A model generated the notes under the pieces. That model was not told the origin of the DNA, did not search any database, and saw nothing but the letters and a program-made list of their open reading frames with translations. A program made the translations under genes and the position numbers. Of a stretch of 64,000 bases of DNA, positions 21,890-32,215 are shown piece after piece. Each line of letters starts with the position of its first letter. Within the stretch, counting starts at the first letter, position 1. Source of the DNA: Neogale vison (lineage: Eukaryota > Chordata > Mammalia > Carnivora > Mustelidae); assembly GCF_020171115.1 (NCBI RefSeq), contig NC_058105.1, positions 13,988,001-14,052,000 on the forward strand. Direction: 5' to 3'.

Positions 21890-22024
21890 CCTTGCTCATC
21901 TTTTACTTGGGTTTCTTAATTTGCATGAGTAGAAGCCAGGGATTGGAACAGTGACTGTACAGGGAACTGTACATCCTAGTTTAAAAATTTTCCTGGGCAG
22001 CAAAGGATATATCATTGTGAAGCT

Positions 22025-22105
22025 GGCACTTAATTAGATGATAAAAGTTCTACTAGGATGGTGCCTGGCACTTAGTAGATGTTAAATAAATGTGCCCTTT
22101 CTTTC
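22025..22105 (+). mobile_element. MIR 3' end
   Basis: GGTGCCTGGCACTTAGTAG followed by ATGTTAAATAAATG is the MIR/L2-type 3' terminus. Confidence 0.6.
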
Positions 22106-22785
22106 TCCTCTTCACTTGATAAGTGATAGATTGGAAGCCATGCTCCCACGTTCCAGGATAAGGAAAGCACTGGCAAAAGAATAGGATTCTGATTGTGCTG
22201 CTGAACACCTTAACTGGGTTCCTCAAGGACCCGGGAGATCTTGAACATCTTATTTAAAGACATACAAGCAAAGGTCCTCATATTTTTCTTTTCCCATCTG
22301 GCGTCTAAGCAGCCATCTCTTCCTGCAAATACTCTGTGATGTGCACTCCAGATCACAAAACAAAAGAGATGAGTTAGTCCTGCTTAAGTGCATCATTGTG
22401 CTAATGAAATTAATCAGTCGCAATGACAGCCTTAGAGCAGCAGGGAAGCTTACAAAATGGTAGCAGTTAAGAAGTGGCTGCTGGAGAGAGAAGCAGAATG
22501 CAATCAAGGATGAAATAAGCAAAACAAGACTGGGTTAAAAAAAACTCTCAGCAATCAACTATCAATAGGGCCTTGGAATAAAGGGAGAAGAGGGTTATTA
22601 TTTGAAGTCTAATGAAGAAAGGGTTTGTAGAGATTGTGGTCCCTTTCCTGTTTTATCATTTCTTTTTCACAATAGTTCCAATTTCAATAAATCTAACAAA
22701 TAGAAAATGTTCTCAGTAATTGTACAAATATGTGACCAGGTGGATATGGTATGATTTTGTAAGCCAGTATGTAGAGAAAGGGGAA
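22106..22785. other. No gene or repeat recognised
   Basis: Mixed sequence without a supported feature. The 90-codon minus-strand frame at 22250-22522 has no domain I recognise. Confidence 0.4.
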
Positions 22786-22789
22786 CTGA

Positions 22790-22960
22790 AGTGCAGGACT
22801 CTGGGTTTAGCTCTGCCAGTTGTCTGTCTTCCAATGAATAAATTCCCCTCCCTATTTTAGGTCTCAGTTTCCCCATCTAGAAGATGACAGGGTAAACCAG
22901 ACATTCTAGGTAAATCCTTCTAGTCCTAACATTTCAAAGCACTGTAGCGCTTAGGAGAAA
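22790..22960 (+). mobile_element. MIR SINE
   Basis: AGGACTCTGGGTTTAGCTCTGCC, TAGGTCTCAGTTTCCCCATC and AGAAGATGACAGGGTAA follow the MIR order. Confidence 0.7.
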
Positions 22961-23716
22961 TTCTATTACAAAAAATGATTTGTGGTGTGTCATAGATACT
23001 CACTGTGAGGTGGGCAACTTAAGTCCTAAGTACTAAAGTTCAATTTTCTTGAGGATGTTATAGAATCTTCATACATCTAAGATAAAAAGAGTCTATGAAG
23101 TAATTGGATAAATGTCTTTCTAAATTGGTTTGCCTTGAATACTATTTATATTTTGTTTTTCATCCCTAGACCTCAGCCACTCTCTCTAGGGATGTACTTC
23201 CAACATTCTCCAGATCCAAAGCTGCCAGGAAGCTTTGTGTGATGATTACCGTAAATTATCCCTTCTGCAATTTCATCCATTTTCTCTTTTCCACAACTAC
23301 AACCTCTCCCTGCCACATACCAACAGAAGGATGGGTGGGTTTTCTTTTTTTTTTTTTTAACTGGTGTTTAGTAGCCTAGAAAGGTACAGGGAACATACTA
23401 GAAATTCAAGACAATTTTTTTCAAGATTAAACAGGTGGGAAAATGTTATAGCAAGTAATAGAACTTTCTCTGAGCCCCCGATCCTAGAAAATCACTGATT
23501 GGATTCATCCGCTATAAATCCAGATAAAGGAATGTGGTTCCTGGAGTGGAAAAGAGGATGGAGTTTTATGAGGTTTTATATCTGTAGGCATGACTAAGTG
23601 ATCAAGTGTATGGTCCCAGATCTGGTTAGGGTCTCTAAGGTGATAAGCTCCCATGGTGTTTGCAGTGGATATTTGGCAGTTGGGTTTAAAGAAACTTTAT
23701 GTGAGAACTCTAATAG
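22961..23716. other. No gene or repeat recognised
   Basis: AT-rich sequence with a T-run at 23346-23358. Confidence 0.4.
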
Positions 23717-23730
23717 AATTTCATTTGCAG

Positions 23731-23919
23731 GGGCACCTGGGTGGCTCAGTGGATTAAAGCCTCTGCTTTCAGCTCAGGTCATGATCTCAGGGTCCTGGGA
23801 TCAAGCCCCGCATCAGGCTCTCTGCTAAGAGGGGAGCCTCCTTCCCTCGCTCTCTCTCTCTGCCTGCCTCTCTGCTTTCTTGTGATCTCTGTCAAATAAA
23901 TAAATAAAATCTTTTAAAA
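23731..23919 (+). mobile_element. Young carnivore SINE, 14-bp TSD
   Basis: A GGATTAAAGCCTCTGC-type SINE. AATTTCATTTGCAG (23717-23730) and AATTTTATTTGCAG (23920-23933) differ by one base. Confidence 0.96.
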
Positions 23920-24089
23920 AATTTTATTTGCAGAAGCTCAGAATTGGAAACTTCTCCATTCATTCACCAGAAAAATCAAAGAAATGAAATGGAGAACACC
24001 ATATGAACTACTTCTTGAAGTGGTCTTGGAAGCTTGTATAGCTTGGAGCATGTGTATCTTTAGAGGCAGAATCCGCATGCCTTACAGTG

Positions 24090-24335
24090 AATGCAATGTG
24101 AGGGATGATGGAGAGGGAGATGTCAAGAATGACACCTAGGTTCAAATTTAAGCAAATAGAATCATTCCTTATCTATCATGAGATAAGGAATTCTGCAGAA
24201 GAATAAGGGAATGATGTGGTAAGATCTGAGGCCTGAGAACAAGAGGAAAGAAAGTCAATAGTTAAGCACACTGAAACTGGAAAATGATAGAATGAGAAAT
24301 TGGAGATTTTAAAGGAGAGAACATAGTTGCAGGGG
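24090..24335 (-). mobile_element. L2 fragment, antisense
   Basis: GATGTCAAGAATGACACCTAGGTT is the antisense of a conserved L2 ORF2 segment. The surrounding text is weaker. Confidence 0.45.
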
Positions 24336-24551
24336 CTGCACAGGCACTTAACTGGATTAAAAATTTCTGGGAGATGTTTCCCTTTTGCAAACAGAATACA
24401 GTAATGTTGCCTGATCCTGTTTTATCAAAGAAACATTCTGCTAAATCATTGTATCTCGCTAATCAGAATCTTCCACTAGTGCCCATTTCCTAAGGATTAA
24501 GGCCAAACTCAGCCTGTCAGCAGGATCTTCACCATCAAAACCCAACCTACT

Positions 24552-25416
24552 ACAGACACTTCTCCAATGAAGACATACAAATGGCTATCAGACACACGAA
24601 AAAATGTTCGTCATCACTAGCCATCAGGGAGATTCAAATTAAAACTACATTGAGATATCACCTTACACCAGTTAGAATGGCCAAAATTAGCAAGACAGGA
24701 AACAACATGTGTTGGAGAGGATGTGGAGAAAGGCGAACCCTCTTCCACTGTTGGTGGGAATGCAAGTTGGTGCAGCCTCTTTGGAGAACAGTGTGGAGAT
24801 TCCTCAAGAAATTAAAAATAGAACTTCCCTATGACCCTGACATTGCACTCCTGGGTATTTACCCCAAAGATACAGATGTTGTGAAAAGAAGGGCCATCTG
24901 TATCCCAATGTTTATAGCAGCAATGGCCACGGTCGCCAAACTATGGGAAGAACCAAGATGCCCTTCAACGGATGAATGGATAAGGAAGATGTGATCCATA
25001 TACACTATGGAGTATTATGCCTCCATCAGAAAGGATGAATACCCAACTTTTGTAGCAACATGGACGGGACTGGAAGAGATTATGCTGAGTGAAATAAGTC
25101 AAGCAGAGAAAGTCAATTATCATATGGTTTCACTTATTTGTGGAGCATAACAAATAGCATGGAGGATATGGGGAGTTAGAGAGGAGAAGGGAGTTGGGGG
25201 AAATTGGAAGGGGAGGTGAACCATGAGAGACTATGGACTCTGAAAAACAATCTGAGGGTTTTGAAGGGGCAGGGGGTGGGGGGTCGGGGTACCAGGTAGT
25301 GGGTATTAATAGAGGGCATAGAGTGCATGGAGCACAGGGTGTGGTACAAAAATAATGAATACTGTTATGCTGAAAATAAAAAATAAATTAAAAAAAAACA
25401 TTAAAAAAAGAAAAAC
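24552..25416 (+). mobile_element. 5'-truncated carnivore L1, 3' end
   Basis: It contains the last part of L1 ORF2 and the whole 3'UTR, closely similar to 54510-55340 of the young L1 in this window. ACCCAACCTACT is duplicated at 24540-24551 and 25417-25428. The 3'UTR holds a G-rich tract at 25266-25290 and ends in an A-rich tail. Confidence 0.95.
24558..25150 (+). pseudogene. L1 ORF2 C-terminal fragment with a nonsense change
   Basis: This is the C-terminal part of L1 ORF2p (cysteine-rich domain, CWRGCGERRTLFHCWWEC). The reading frame stays open from about 24558, but the TGG codon that follows RKM in the 53-kb copy is TGA here (24992-24994). It then continues SIYTMEYYASIRKDEYPTF to the normal stop near 25150. 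Otherwise the two copies differ by scattered substitutions. Without EN and RT it cannot act. Confidence 0.9.
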
Positions 25417-25810
25417 ACCCAACCTACTTTATCTCCTCCTGCCACTCCTTTCTTCTGTCTCTATATTCCAGCCACGTGGAATTTATTCCAATTCTCTTAT
25501 ATCAATGCTTTTTTATGACTGAATGCCTTTGCATATACTATTTCCTATATCTGAAATGTTCTTTGTGGGTTGTTTTGTTTTGCTATAAATAAACTCCTTT
25601 GTTTCCTTTTAGATGAAAAAAATGTCCTCTCTCTCAGGAAGGTCTACCAGACATCCCATCCAGGTGATTTGGTTGTATGGACCACTGGAATCCCACTGCC
25701 TTCTGCAAATCTCTTGATTAGAACACTGATCTCAAAATCGTAATTTGGAATTTTCTCTTTATGTGTCAGTTTCTTATATACTGTTACCTCCTCAAGGGAC
25801 CAAGTAATCA

Positions 25811-26005
25811 TCTTTTTAAAATATTTATTTATTTGAAAGAGTGAGCGAGCGAGAGAGAGAGAGAGAGAGAACATGAGTAAGGGGAAGAGGCAGAGGGGAG
25901 GGAGAAGCAGGCTCCCTGTTAATGCAGGGCTTAATCCCAGGACCCTGGGATCATGACCTGAGCCAAAGGCAGATGCTTAACCAACTGAGCCACCCAGGAG
26001 TCCCT
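25811..26005 (-). mobile_element. Carnivore SINE
   Basis: An antisense CAN SINE with an expanded (GA)n tract at 25842-25870. I see no clear TSD. Confidence 0.93.
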
Positions 26006-26740
26006 AAACTTTTAATTACTTTTATTATTGAGCTCTAATGTACTTTTCATAATGAAACTAAGCAATCAAAGCAGTTTAAAATATAAATATATATGTGTAG
26101 CACACTTAAAATAATAATACCAGATATTTGAAACTATATAGAGCAAATTGGTAGTTCACTATACCAGAAACTAGAAATGATGCATTTACTGCAATTGGAC
26201 AATAAATTTCAACTTATACTTCCTGGCATTCAAGGCAAAATATTAAACCCATTTGGTTATACAACTTTTATTCTCTCAGAGAATATACCTTTATCACAAA
26301 AGAACATTTGAGGCCACTAAATTTTTGAATTCTGGAATTAATTTTCAAACTAACCTGAGCTTTATTTAAATTCCTGTCCCTTTTCCTCTTGTTCTGCATC
26401 AGATTTTTTACATAACTGGATATATATTCTTTAAAAGTTAGTATTTTTTTTCAACCAATGAGTGAATATTTTCAAGCATCCTATAATTTTCTCTTTCCTT
26501 ACATTTCTATGCAGACCAAATAACCAGCCCAATCTTCTAGACACACTTTTTTTCTGATGTGTTTTGTTTCCCCAGTGACTTGGAGAGGAAAAAATCTTGC
26601 TTTTAAACTAGACCATAATTAAAAAGAGAGAATGGAAGTTATAAACTATATCTTGGCCATATCTGATTAGAAAAATAAATGTCACTTAACAAAAAACGAA
26701 ATAAAAAGACTAGTAGATTTCCAGTCAAGATAAAGTAATT
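26006..26740. other. AT-rich stretch, nothing recognised
   Basis: About two-thirds A/T with no supported gene or repeat. Confidence 0.4.
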
Positions 26741-26749
26741 TGTATGGGA

Positions 26750-28010
26750 CTTTTCCTTTTACCACAAACAACTAGAAAACAGAAAAAAGTATACATGAAA
26801 TAGTTGTTTTAGATACTGGGTGACAGGCAAGTCAGAATTGTAATACCTGACAGAAAGTTCTATAATTTGTCCCAGTTTTTTTTGCATGGGGACATTTTCT
26901 GGACAAAGAGGAAGATCCCAAGCAGAGTAAAGTAGTCTCACAGAATTGAGGAGAAAGACACCAGAGTGTAGGAACACTGAGGTGGCTGGAATTTACAGGG
27001 AAGAATGCTAGGGAAGATGGAGCTCTCAAGAGAAAGAGCTTCATCAATTTACCTAGCAGTCTTTTTAAGACTGTTGCTGAACACAAAACTGTGCATGCCT
27101 AGGAGACACTCCATGAGGCGTGGCAAAGAATAACTACTAGTGAGAAAACAATTACTGTAGAGTTGTAAACACATCCCAGAACTCACATAGGTTGGAAAAT
27201 ATTCAAGTTCTGACCAGCTAGAGTAAACAGAACTCCTTGAACACTCTAGCAATTTAGTAATGAACTTAGGAAGGTCAATTTATACTGGTGGGGCTAAACT
27301 AGCCCAAGAGTAAAAGATATTCTACATGTATGCTAGCAATGCCTAAAAATAAATACCAAGATTTTGCTTCTGGCCATGATGGACTTCAGGAACTAATTAC
27401 CTTTCTACTACAAAAACTAGAAACTGGACAAAACATATAAAACTGTTTTCAGACCTTGAACAACTAGATCATTGAACTGTGATTCTTGGCTGAAGGGAAA
27501 CAAATGAGAGACATGCTACAGTCTCCCTGGCTTTCTATCTGGCAAAACATTCTGTACTACAGAGTAGGGATGGCGACAGATAATACAGCACAGTGGGCTC
27601 TTTGAGCAGAAAACAGTTGGATTTCAGGGAGGCTGAGACAATCAGGAGTGTCAGGGAAGAGTTCTGTAAAGTAGGTACCTACACAGAAATAAAGAGCTTC
27701 AGAAATTTTCAGAGGGGTTTCCTTTACTACTAGCTGAATAACAAAATCTATATGGGTGTGCTAAAATTTTTGAGACCAAGCTAAGTGTAACCATAAAGTT
27801 GTGAGCTGCTCAGTCATGAGCGTTCACATATGAGGCATATGGATTGTAACAAGCCAGAGAAGAGAATCGTCATTGCTCTCTCAGAGCATTCAGTAGAAAA
27901 TCCAGAAGGGCCACATAATAGTGGAGTTAAACTATCCCTAGAGTAAAAGCTATTCTAGACCTTCCATTAAAACGCTTTCTAAAAAGCTTAAAAATGATCA
28001 CACTGAACGA
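26750..28010 (+). mobile_element. Two related L1M 5'UTR-like units in tandem
   Basis: Two units of about 600 bases follow each other. Unit 1 ends with GGGGCTAAACTAGCCCAAGAG (27290), AGATATTCTACATGTATGC. Unit 2 ends with GTGGAGTTAAACTATCCCTAG (27920), GCTATTCTAGACC. Their starts also match (ACCACAAACAACTAGAAAAC against CTACAAAAACTAGAAACTGG). They resemble old L1 5' regions, and a carnivore L1 5'UTR follows at 28045. The L1 assignment is inference; the duplication itself is visible. Confidence 0.5.
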
Positions 28011-29569
28011 CAGTTATTTAATCACACCAAGAGAAAATATTTCAGGGGGAGGAGCAAGATGGCAGAGGAGTAGGAGACCTAAATATCATCAGGTCCCAGC
28101 AGTTCAGCTGGATAGTTATCAAACCATTCTGAACATCTACATACTCACAAGAGATCGAAGAGAAGAAGAGCAACAATTCTAGGAAAAGAAAAGTGACCAC
28201 TTTTTAGAAGGTAGGACATGCAGAGAAGGGAGTCCAAGGCAATATACAGGAGGAGAGACTGCAGGGGGAGGGGTCAGCTCCCAGCAAGCAGTAGAGCAGT
28301 AGAGCACAAAATCAGAACTTTAAGAAGTCTGCTCCACTGAGGGACATTGCTCCAGAGGCCAAGCAGGGGGTGGAGCCCTCGTGGGGATAGTGTGGTCTCA
28401 GGACCTGCAGGGTCACAGAAAGGCCAGGGGTGTCTGAGTGTTGTAGAGCTCTCAGGTATCGGAGCATGGAAGCTGGCTGCAGAGATGGAGCCAAGCAGCA
28501 GGCTCTCAGTTCGAGGTTACCTTAAACCATGATCCGAGGCACAGTTAGGCCACTGCTCTTTGAGCAGGGATCCCACAAGTGGCAGATCCAGGGAGACTCA
28601 CCTTCCTCCTCCAGAAGGAGAGGTGTGGGAATGTGCAGCAGGAATCTGCTGGGTTTGGAGACTCCAAATGGGGCTGTGCACCAGAGATAGCAATGTTCGG
28701 TCACAGGCTGGGTGAGCACGGAATGTGTCTGGAGACCAGGGAGATGGGAGGGATTGACTGCTTTTCTCTGAGTGCACACTGAGGAGTGGGGCCCCGAGCT
28801 CTTGGTTCCTCCAGCCAGAAATTGGGAGGGTGCCATCTTCATTCCCGTCCTCCAGGGCTCTATGGAAAGCACTGAGGGAACAAAAGCTCCCAAGAGCAAA
28901 GCATATCAGTTAGCCTGGCCCCTGGCAAGGGCAGTGCAATTCCACCTCAGGAAGACATTTCAGAATCACTGCAACAGGACCCTCCCACAGAAGATCGGCA
29001 AGAACATGCAGCCAAGATCAAGTTCACGAGTCAAAGAGAACTGCAGAACTCCAGAGCTAGGGGAAAGCAACACATGGAATTCATGGCTTTTCCCCCATGA
29101 TTCCTTAGTTTTTCAAAGTTAAATTTTCTGAATTTTATTTTTTTCTTACTCTATTTTTAAAATTTTCCCTCTTTCTTATTTTAACTTTTTTAAACTATCT
29201 CATCTTATCAATACCCTTTTAAAAATCTTTTAAAATTTTCATTGTTATAGTCATATTCTATCCCTTCAATATATTTAACCTTATTTTGTATATACTATAG
29301 GTTTTTCCTTCTTTAAAATTTTAGGATACAGTTTCTTCTAATATATCAAAATATACCCTAAATCTAGCACATGGTTTTGTTCTAGTCTCCAGCCTGATCA
29401 CATTCTTTCTTCTTTCTTTTTCTTTTTTCAACCAACTTCTTATCTTATCAATTCATTTTTCAGACTCTTTTTTAATTGTCATCTTTACAGTCATATTCCA
29501 TCCCATCACCGTGTTTACCCTTATTTTTGTATATATATGTTTTTGTTTCTTTAAAATTTTGGGAGATAG

Positions 29570-29934
29570 CGATGACGTGGATGGAACTAGAGGTTATTAT
29601 GCTGAGTGAAATAAGTCAATCAGAGAAAGACAATTATCATATGATCTCCCTCATATGAGGAAGTTGAGAGGCAAAGTGGGGGGGCTTGGGAAGTAGGGAA
29701 GGAAAAACTGAAACAAGATAGGATCGGGAGGGAGACAAACCGTAAGAGACTCTTAATCTCACAAAATAAACTGAAAGTTGCCGGGGGAGGGGGATAGGGA
29801 GAGGGTGTTTGGGTTATGAACATTGGGGAAGATATGTGCTATGGTGAGTGCTATGAAGTGTATAAATCTAGTGATTCGCAGACCTGTACCCCTGGGGCTA
29901 ATAATATATTATATGTTAATTTTTTAAAAAAGAA
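29570..29934 (+). mobile_element. L1 3' end inserted in an L1 5'UTR
   Basis: The last codons of ORF2 (AEISQSEKDNYHMISLI-like, preceding a stop at about 29657) are followed by an L1 3'UTR with a G-rich tract at 29783-29805 and GACCTGTACCCCTGGGGC. AAAATTTTGGGAGATAG (29553-29569) and AAAAATTTGGGGAGGTAG (29935-29952) are its diverged TSD. Confidence 0.88.
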
Positions 29935-30177
29935 AAAAATTTGGGGAGGTAGTTTCTTCTAACAGTAACAGACCAAAAAAAAAAAAAACCCCCAAAATCA
30001 AGTGTGTGGCTCTTTTCTATTCACCAGTCTAATATATATATATTTTTTCTTTTTTTCTTCCTTTCTTCACCCACCAGTTTCAGGCCTCTTGTGATTTGGT
30101 TAGTGTATATCTTTCTGGGAGCACTGCTACCCTTTCAGTATTTCGTTCACTCATTCATCTATTCTTATCTGGATAAA

Positions 30178-31025
30178 ATGACAAGGCAGAAAAACTCACC
30201 ACAAAAAAAAAAAAAAAAAGCAAGAGGCAGTGCCAATGGCTAGGGACCTAATCAATATGGACATTAGTAATATGTCAGAACTAGAGTTCAGAATGATGGT
30301 TATCAAGGGGCTAGCTGGGCTTGAAAAAAGCATGGAAGATACTAGAGAATCATTTTCTGGACGAATAAAATCCTTTTCTGGAGAAATAAAAAACCTAAAA
30401 CCTAACCAAGTTGAAATCAAAAAAGCTATTAATGAAGTGCAATTAAAAAAATGGAAGCTCTTACTGCTAGGATAAATAAGGCAGAAGTGAGAATTAGTAA
30501 TATAGAAGACCAAATGATGGGGAATAAAGAAGCTGAGCAAAAGAGAGACAAACAACCACTGGGCCAGGAGGGGAGAATTTGAGAGATAAGTGATATTATA
30601 AGATGAAACAATATTAGAATAATTGGTGTTCCAGAAAAGAAGTAAGAGAGAGAAGGGCATAAGGTATATTGGAGCAAATTATAACAGAGGACTTCCCTAA
30701 TTTGGTGAAGGGAACAAGCATCAAAATCCAGGAGGCACAGAGAACCCCCCTCAAAATCAATAAAGATAGGTCTACACCCATCATCTAACAGTAAAACTTA
30801 CAGGTCTCAGTGACAAAGAGAAAATCCTGAAAGCAGCTCAGGATAAGAGGTCTGTAACATACAATGGTAGAAATAGTAGATTGGCAGCAGACCTATCCAC
30901 AGAGACCTGGCAGGCCAGAAAGGACTGGCATGATATATTCAGAGCACTAAACAAGAAAAACATGCAGCCAAGAATACTACATCCAGCTAGGCTATCATTG
31001 AAAATAGAAGGAGATTTTCTATTGA
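30178..31025 (+). pseudogene. L1 ORF1 remnant
   Basis: ORF1p is the L1 RNA-binding chaperone: coiled coil, RRM and C-terminal domain. The original start ATG is at 30178-30180 and encodes MTRQKNSPQKK. A run of 17 A residues (30203-30219) shifts the frame, and the coding sequence resumes in another frame as DISNMSELEFRMMVIKGLAG with a heptad-like coiled coil. Further breaks follow (for example a stop at 30473). The segment ending near 31020 (NKKNMQPRILHPARLSLKIEG) lies in the C-terminal domain, so the last part of ORF1 is missing. Non-functional. Confidence 0.85.
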
Positions 31026-31033
31026 AAATAGAT

Positions 31034-31762
31034 CAGTGATTGCAGTACTGGGTCATAAGGTAGCTCTGTTTTTGAGGAAATTCCATGCTGTTTTCCAGAG
31101 TGGCTATACCAGCTTGTATTTCCACCAACAGTGTAGGAGGGTTCCCCTTTCTCCGCATCCTCACCAATATCTGTTGTTTCCTGATTAGTTAATTTTAGCC
31201 ATTTTGACTGGTGTGAGGTGGTATCTCACTGTGGTATTGATTTGTATTTCCTTGATGCCGAGGGATGTTGAGCACTTTTTCATGTGTCTGTTGGCCATTT
31301 GGATGTCTTCCTTGCAGAAAAGTCTGTCCATGTCTTCTGCCCATTTCTTGATTAGATTGTTTGTTCTTTGGTGTTGAGTTTGATAAGTTCTTTATAGATT
31401 TTGGATACTAGCCCTTTATCTGATATGTCATTTGTGAATATCTTCTCCCATTCTTTCAGTTGTCTTTTGGTTTTGTTGATTGTTTACTTTGCTGTGCAAA
31501 AGCTTTTGATCTTGATGAAGTCCCAATAGTTCATTTTTGCCCTTGCTTCCCTTGCCTTTGGTGATGTTTCTAGGAAGAAGTTGCTGTGGCTGAGGTCAAA
31601 GAGGTTATTGCCTGTGTTCTCCTCAAGGATTTTGATGGATTCCTTTCTCACACTGAGGTCTTTCATCCATTTTGAGTCTAGTTTTGTGTGTGGTGTAAGG
31701 GAACGGTCCAGTTTCATTTTTCTGCATGGGGCTGTCCAATTTTCCCAACACCAAGTATGGTC
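31034..31762 (-). pseudogene. Inverted L1 ORF2 C-terminal piece
   Basis: On the minus strand, 31757 down to about 31484 reads WCWENWTAPCRKMKLDRSL..., parallel to residues 503 onward of the ORF2 fragment at 52.6 kb. It continues, with frameshifts, to the segment equivalent to 'PYDPAIALL' near 31040. It lies head-on against the plus-strand ORF1 above. No 3'UTR or poly(A) accompanies it. Confidence 0.85.
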
Positions 31763-31764
31763 CT

Positions 31765-32215
31765 TGGCATGTGAGCCAAGTCTCCCTCTTTCCCTTTTTC
31801 TTCCAGTTGAGGGTGACAGTGGCCCCACTCTGACTGGGTGTGGGCAAGATGACAGGGATCCCTCTCTCTTCAGCTCCCATTCAAAGGAAATGGTATCTTA
31901 CTGGGAGGAGCAGGCTACCAGCATTTCTCATCTTATTCAACTCCAGCTTGTAGCAGCTTATTTTCTGTTGAATGTGGCTGAGAGCTCATGGCCTCTAACC
32001 AGTCCTGACTCAGAGTAGAAGCTTTACCCCAGGAATGGCATACCAAGAATACTAGGACCACAGCTGCCCTTACCCCAGCCTGCTTGTAGGGCAGAGGATC
32101 CACATCAGGAGAATCAAGCCAAGGAGAACAGAGGCTTGCCATTCTTACCCAGCATCCTGTTAACAGAGCAAGGCTGTTACTCCTGCTCCCAGCTCCACAG
32201 CAATGGCTCAAAGTA
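31765..32215. other. Unassigned block between L1 pieces
   Basis: GC-richer than its surroundings, with open frames on both strands (31581-32018 plus, 31933-32211 minus) that lack recognisable domains. It could be an old LTR or a captured single-copy segment. Confidence 0.3.

Larger units (their letters stand above)
24440..25810 (+). mobile_element. L2 LINE interrupted by an L1 3' end
   Basis: The flanks 24440-24551 (GGCCAAACTCAGCCTG, AACCCAACCTACT) and 25417-25810 (CACCCAACCTACTTTATCTCC, GCCTTTGCATATACTATTTCC) are consecutive parts of the L2 C-terminal coding region. The L1 entered between them. Confidence 0.65.
28045..31033 (+). mobile_element. Carnivore L1: complete 5'UTR plus partial ORF1
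   Basis: It opens GGGGGAGGAGCAAGATGGCAG, the conserved start of carnivore L1 5'UTRs, so the 5' end is full length. The 5'UTR runs to about 30177 and carries a second L1 3' end at 29570-29934. ORF1 follows, then the element stops abruptly near 31033 against an inverted ORF2 piece. Within the 5'UTR, two diverged copies of a block lie at about 29240-29345 and 29480-29569 plus 29953. CpG content is low where the consensus is CpG-rich, which indicates age. Confidence 0.88.

Noticed and set aside
28522..29122. Frames of 116-125 codons on both strands
   Set aside because: They lie in the CpG-rich part of the carnivore L1 5'UTR, where stops are scarce by composition.
30196..30660. 154-codon minus-strand frame
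   Set aside because: It is antisense to L1 ORF1 and carries no independent signal.
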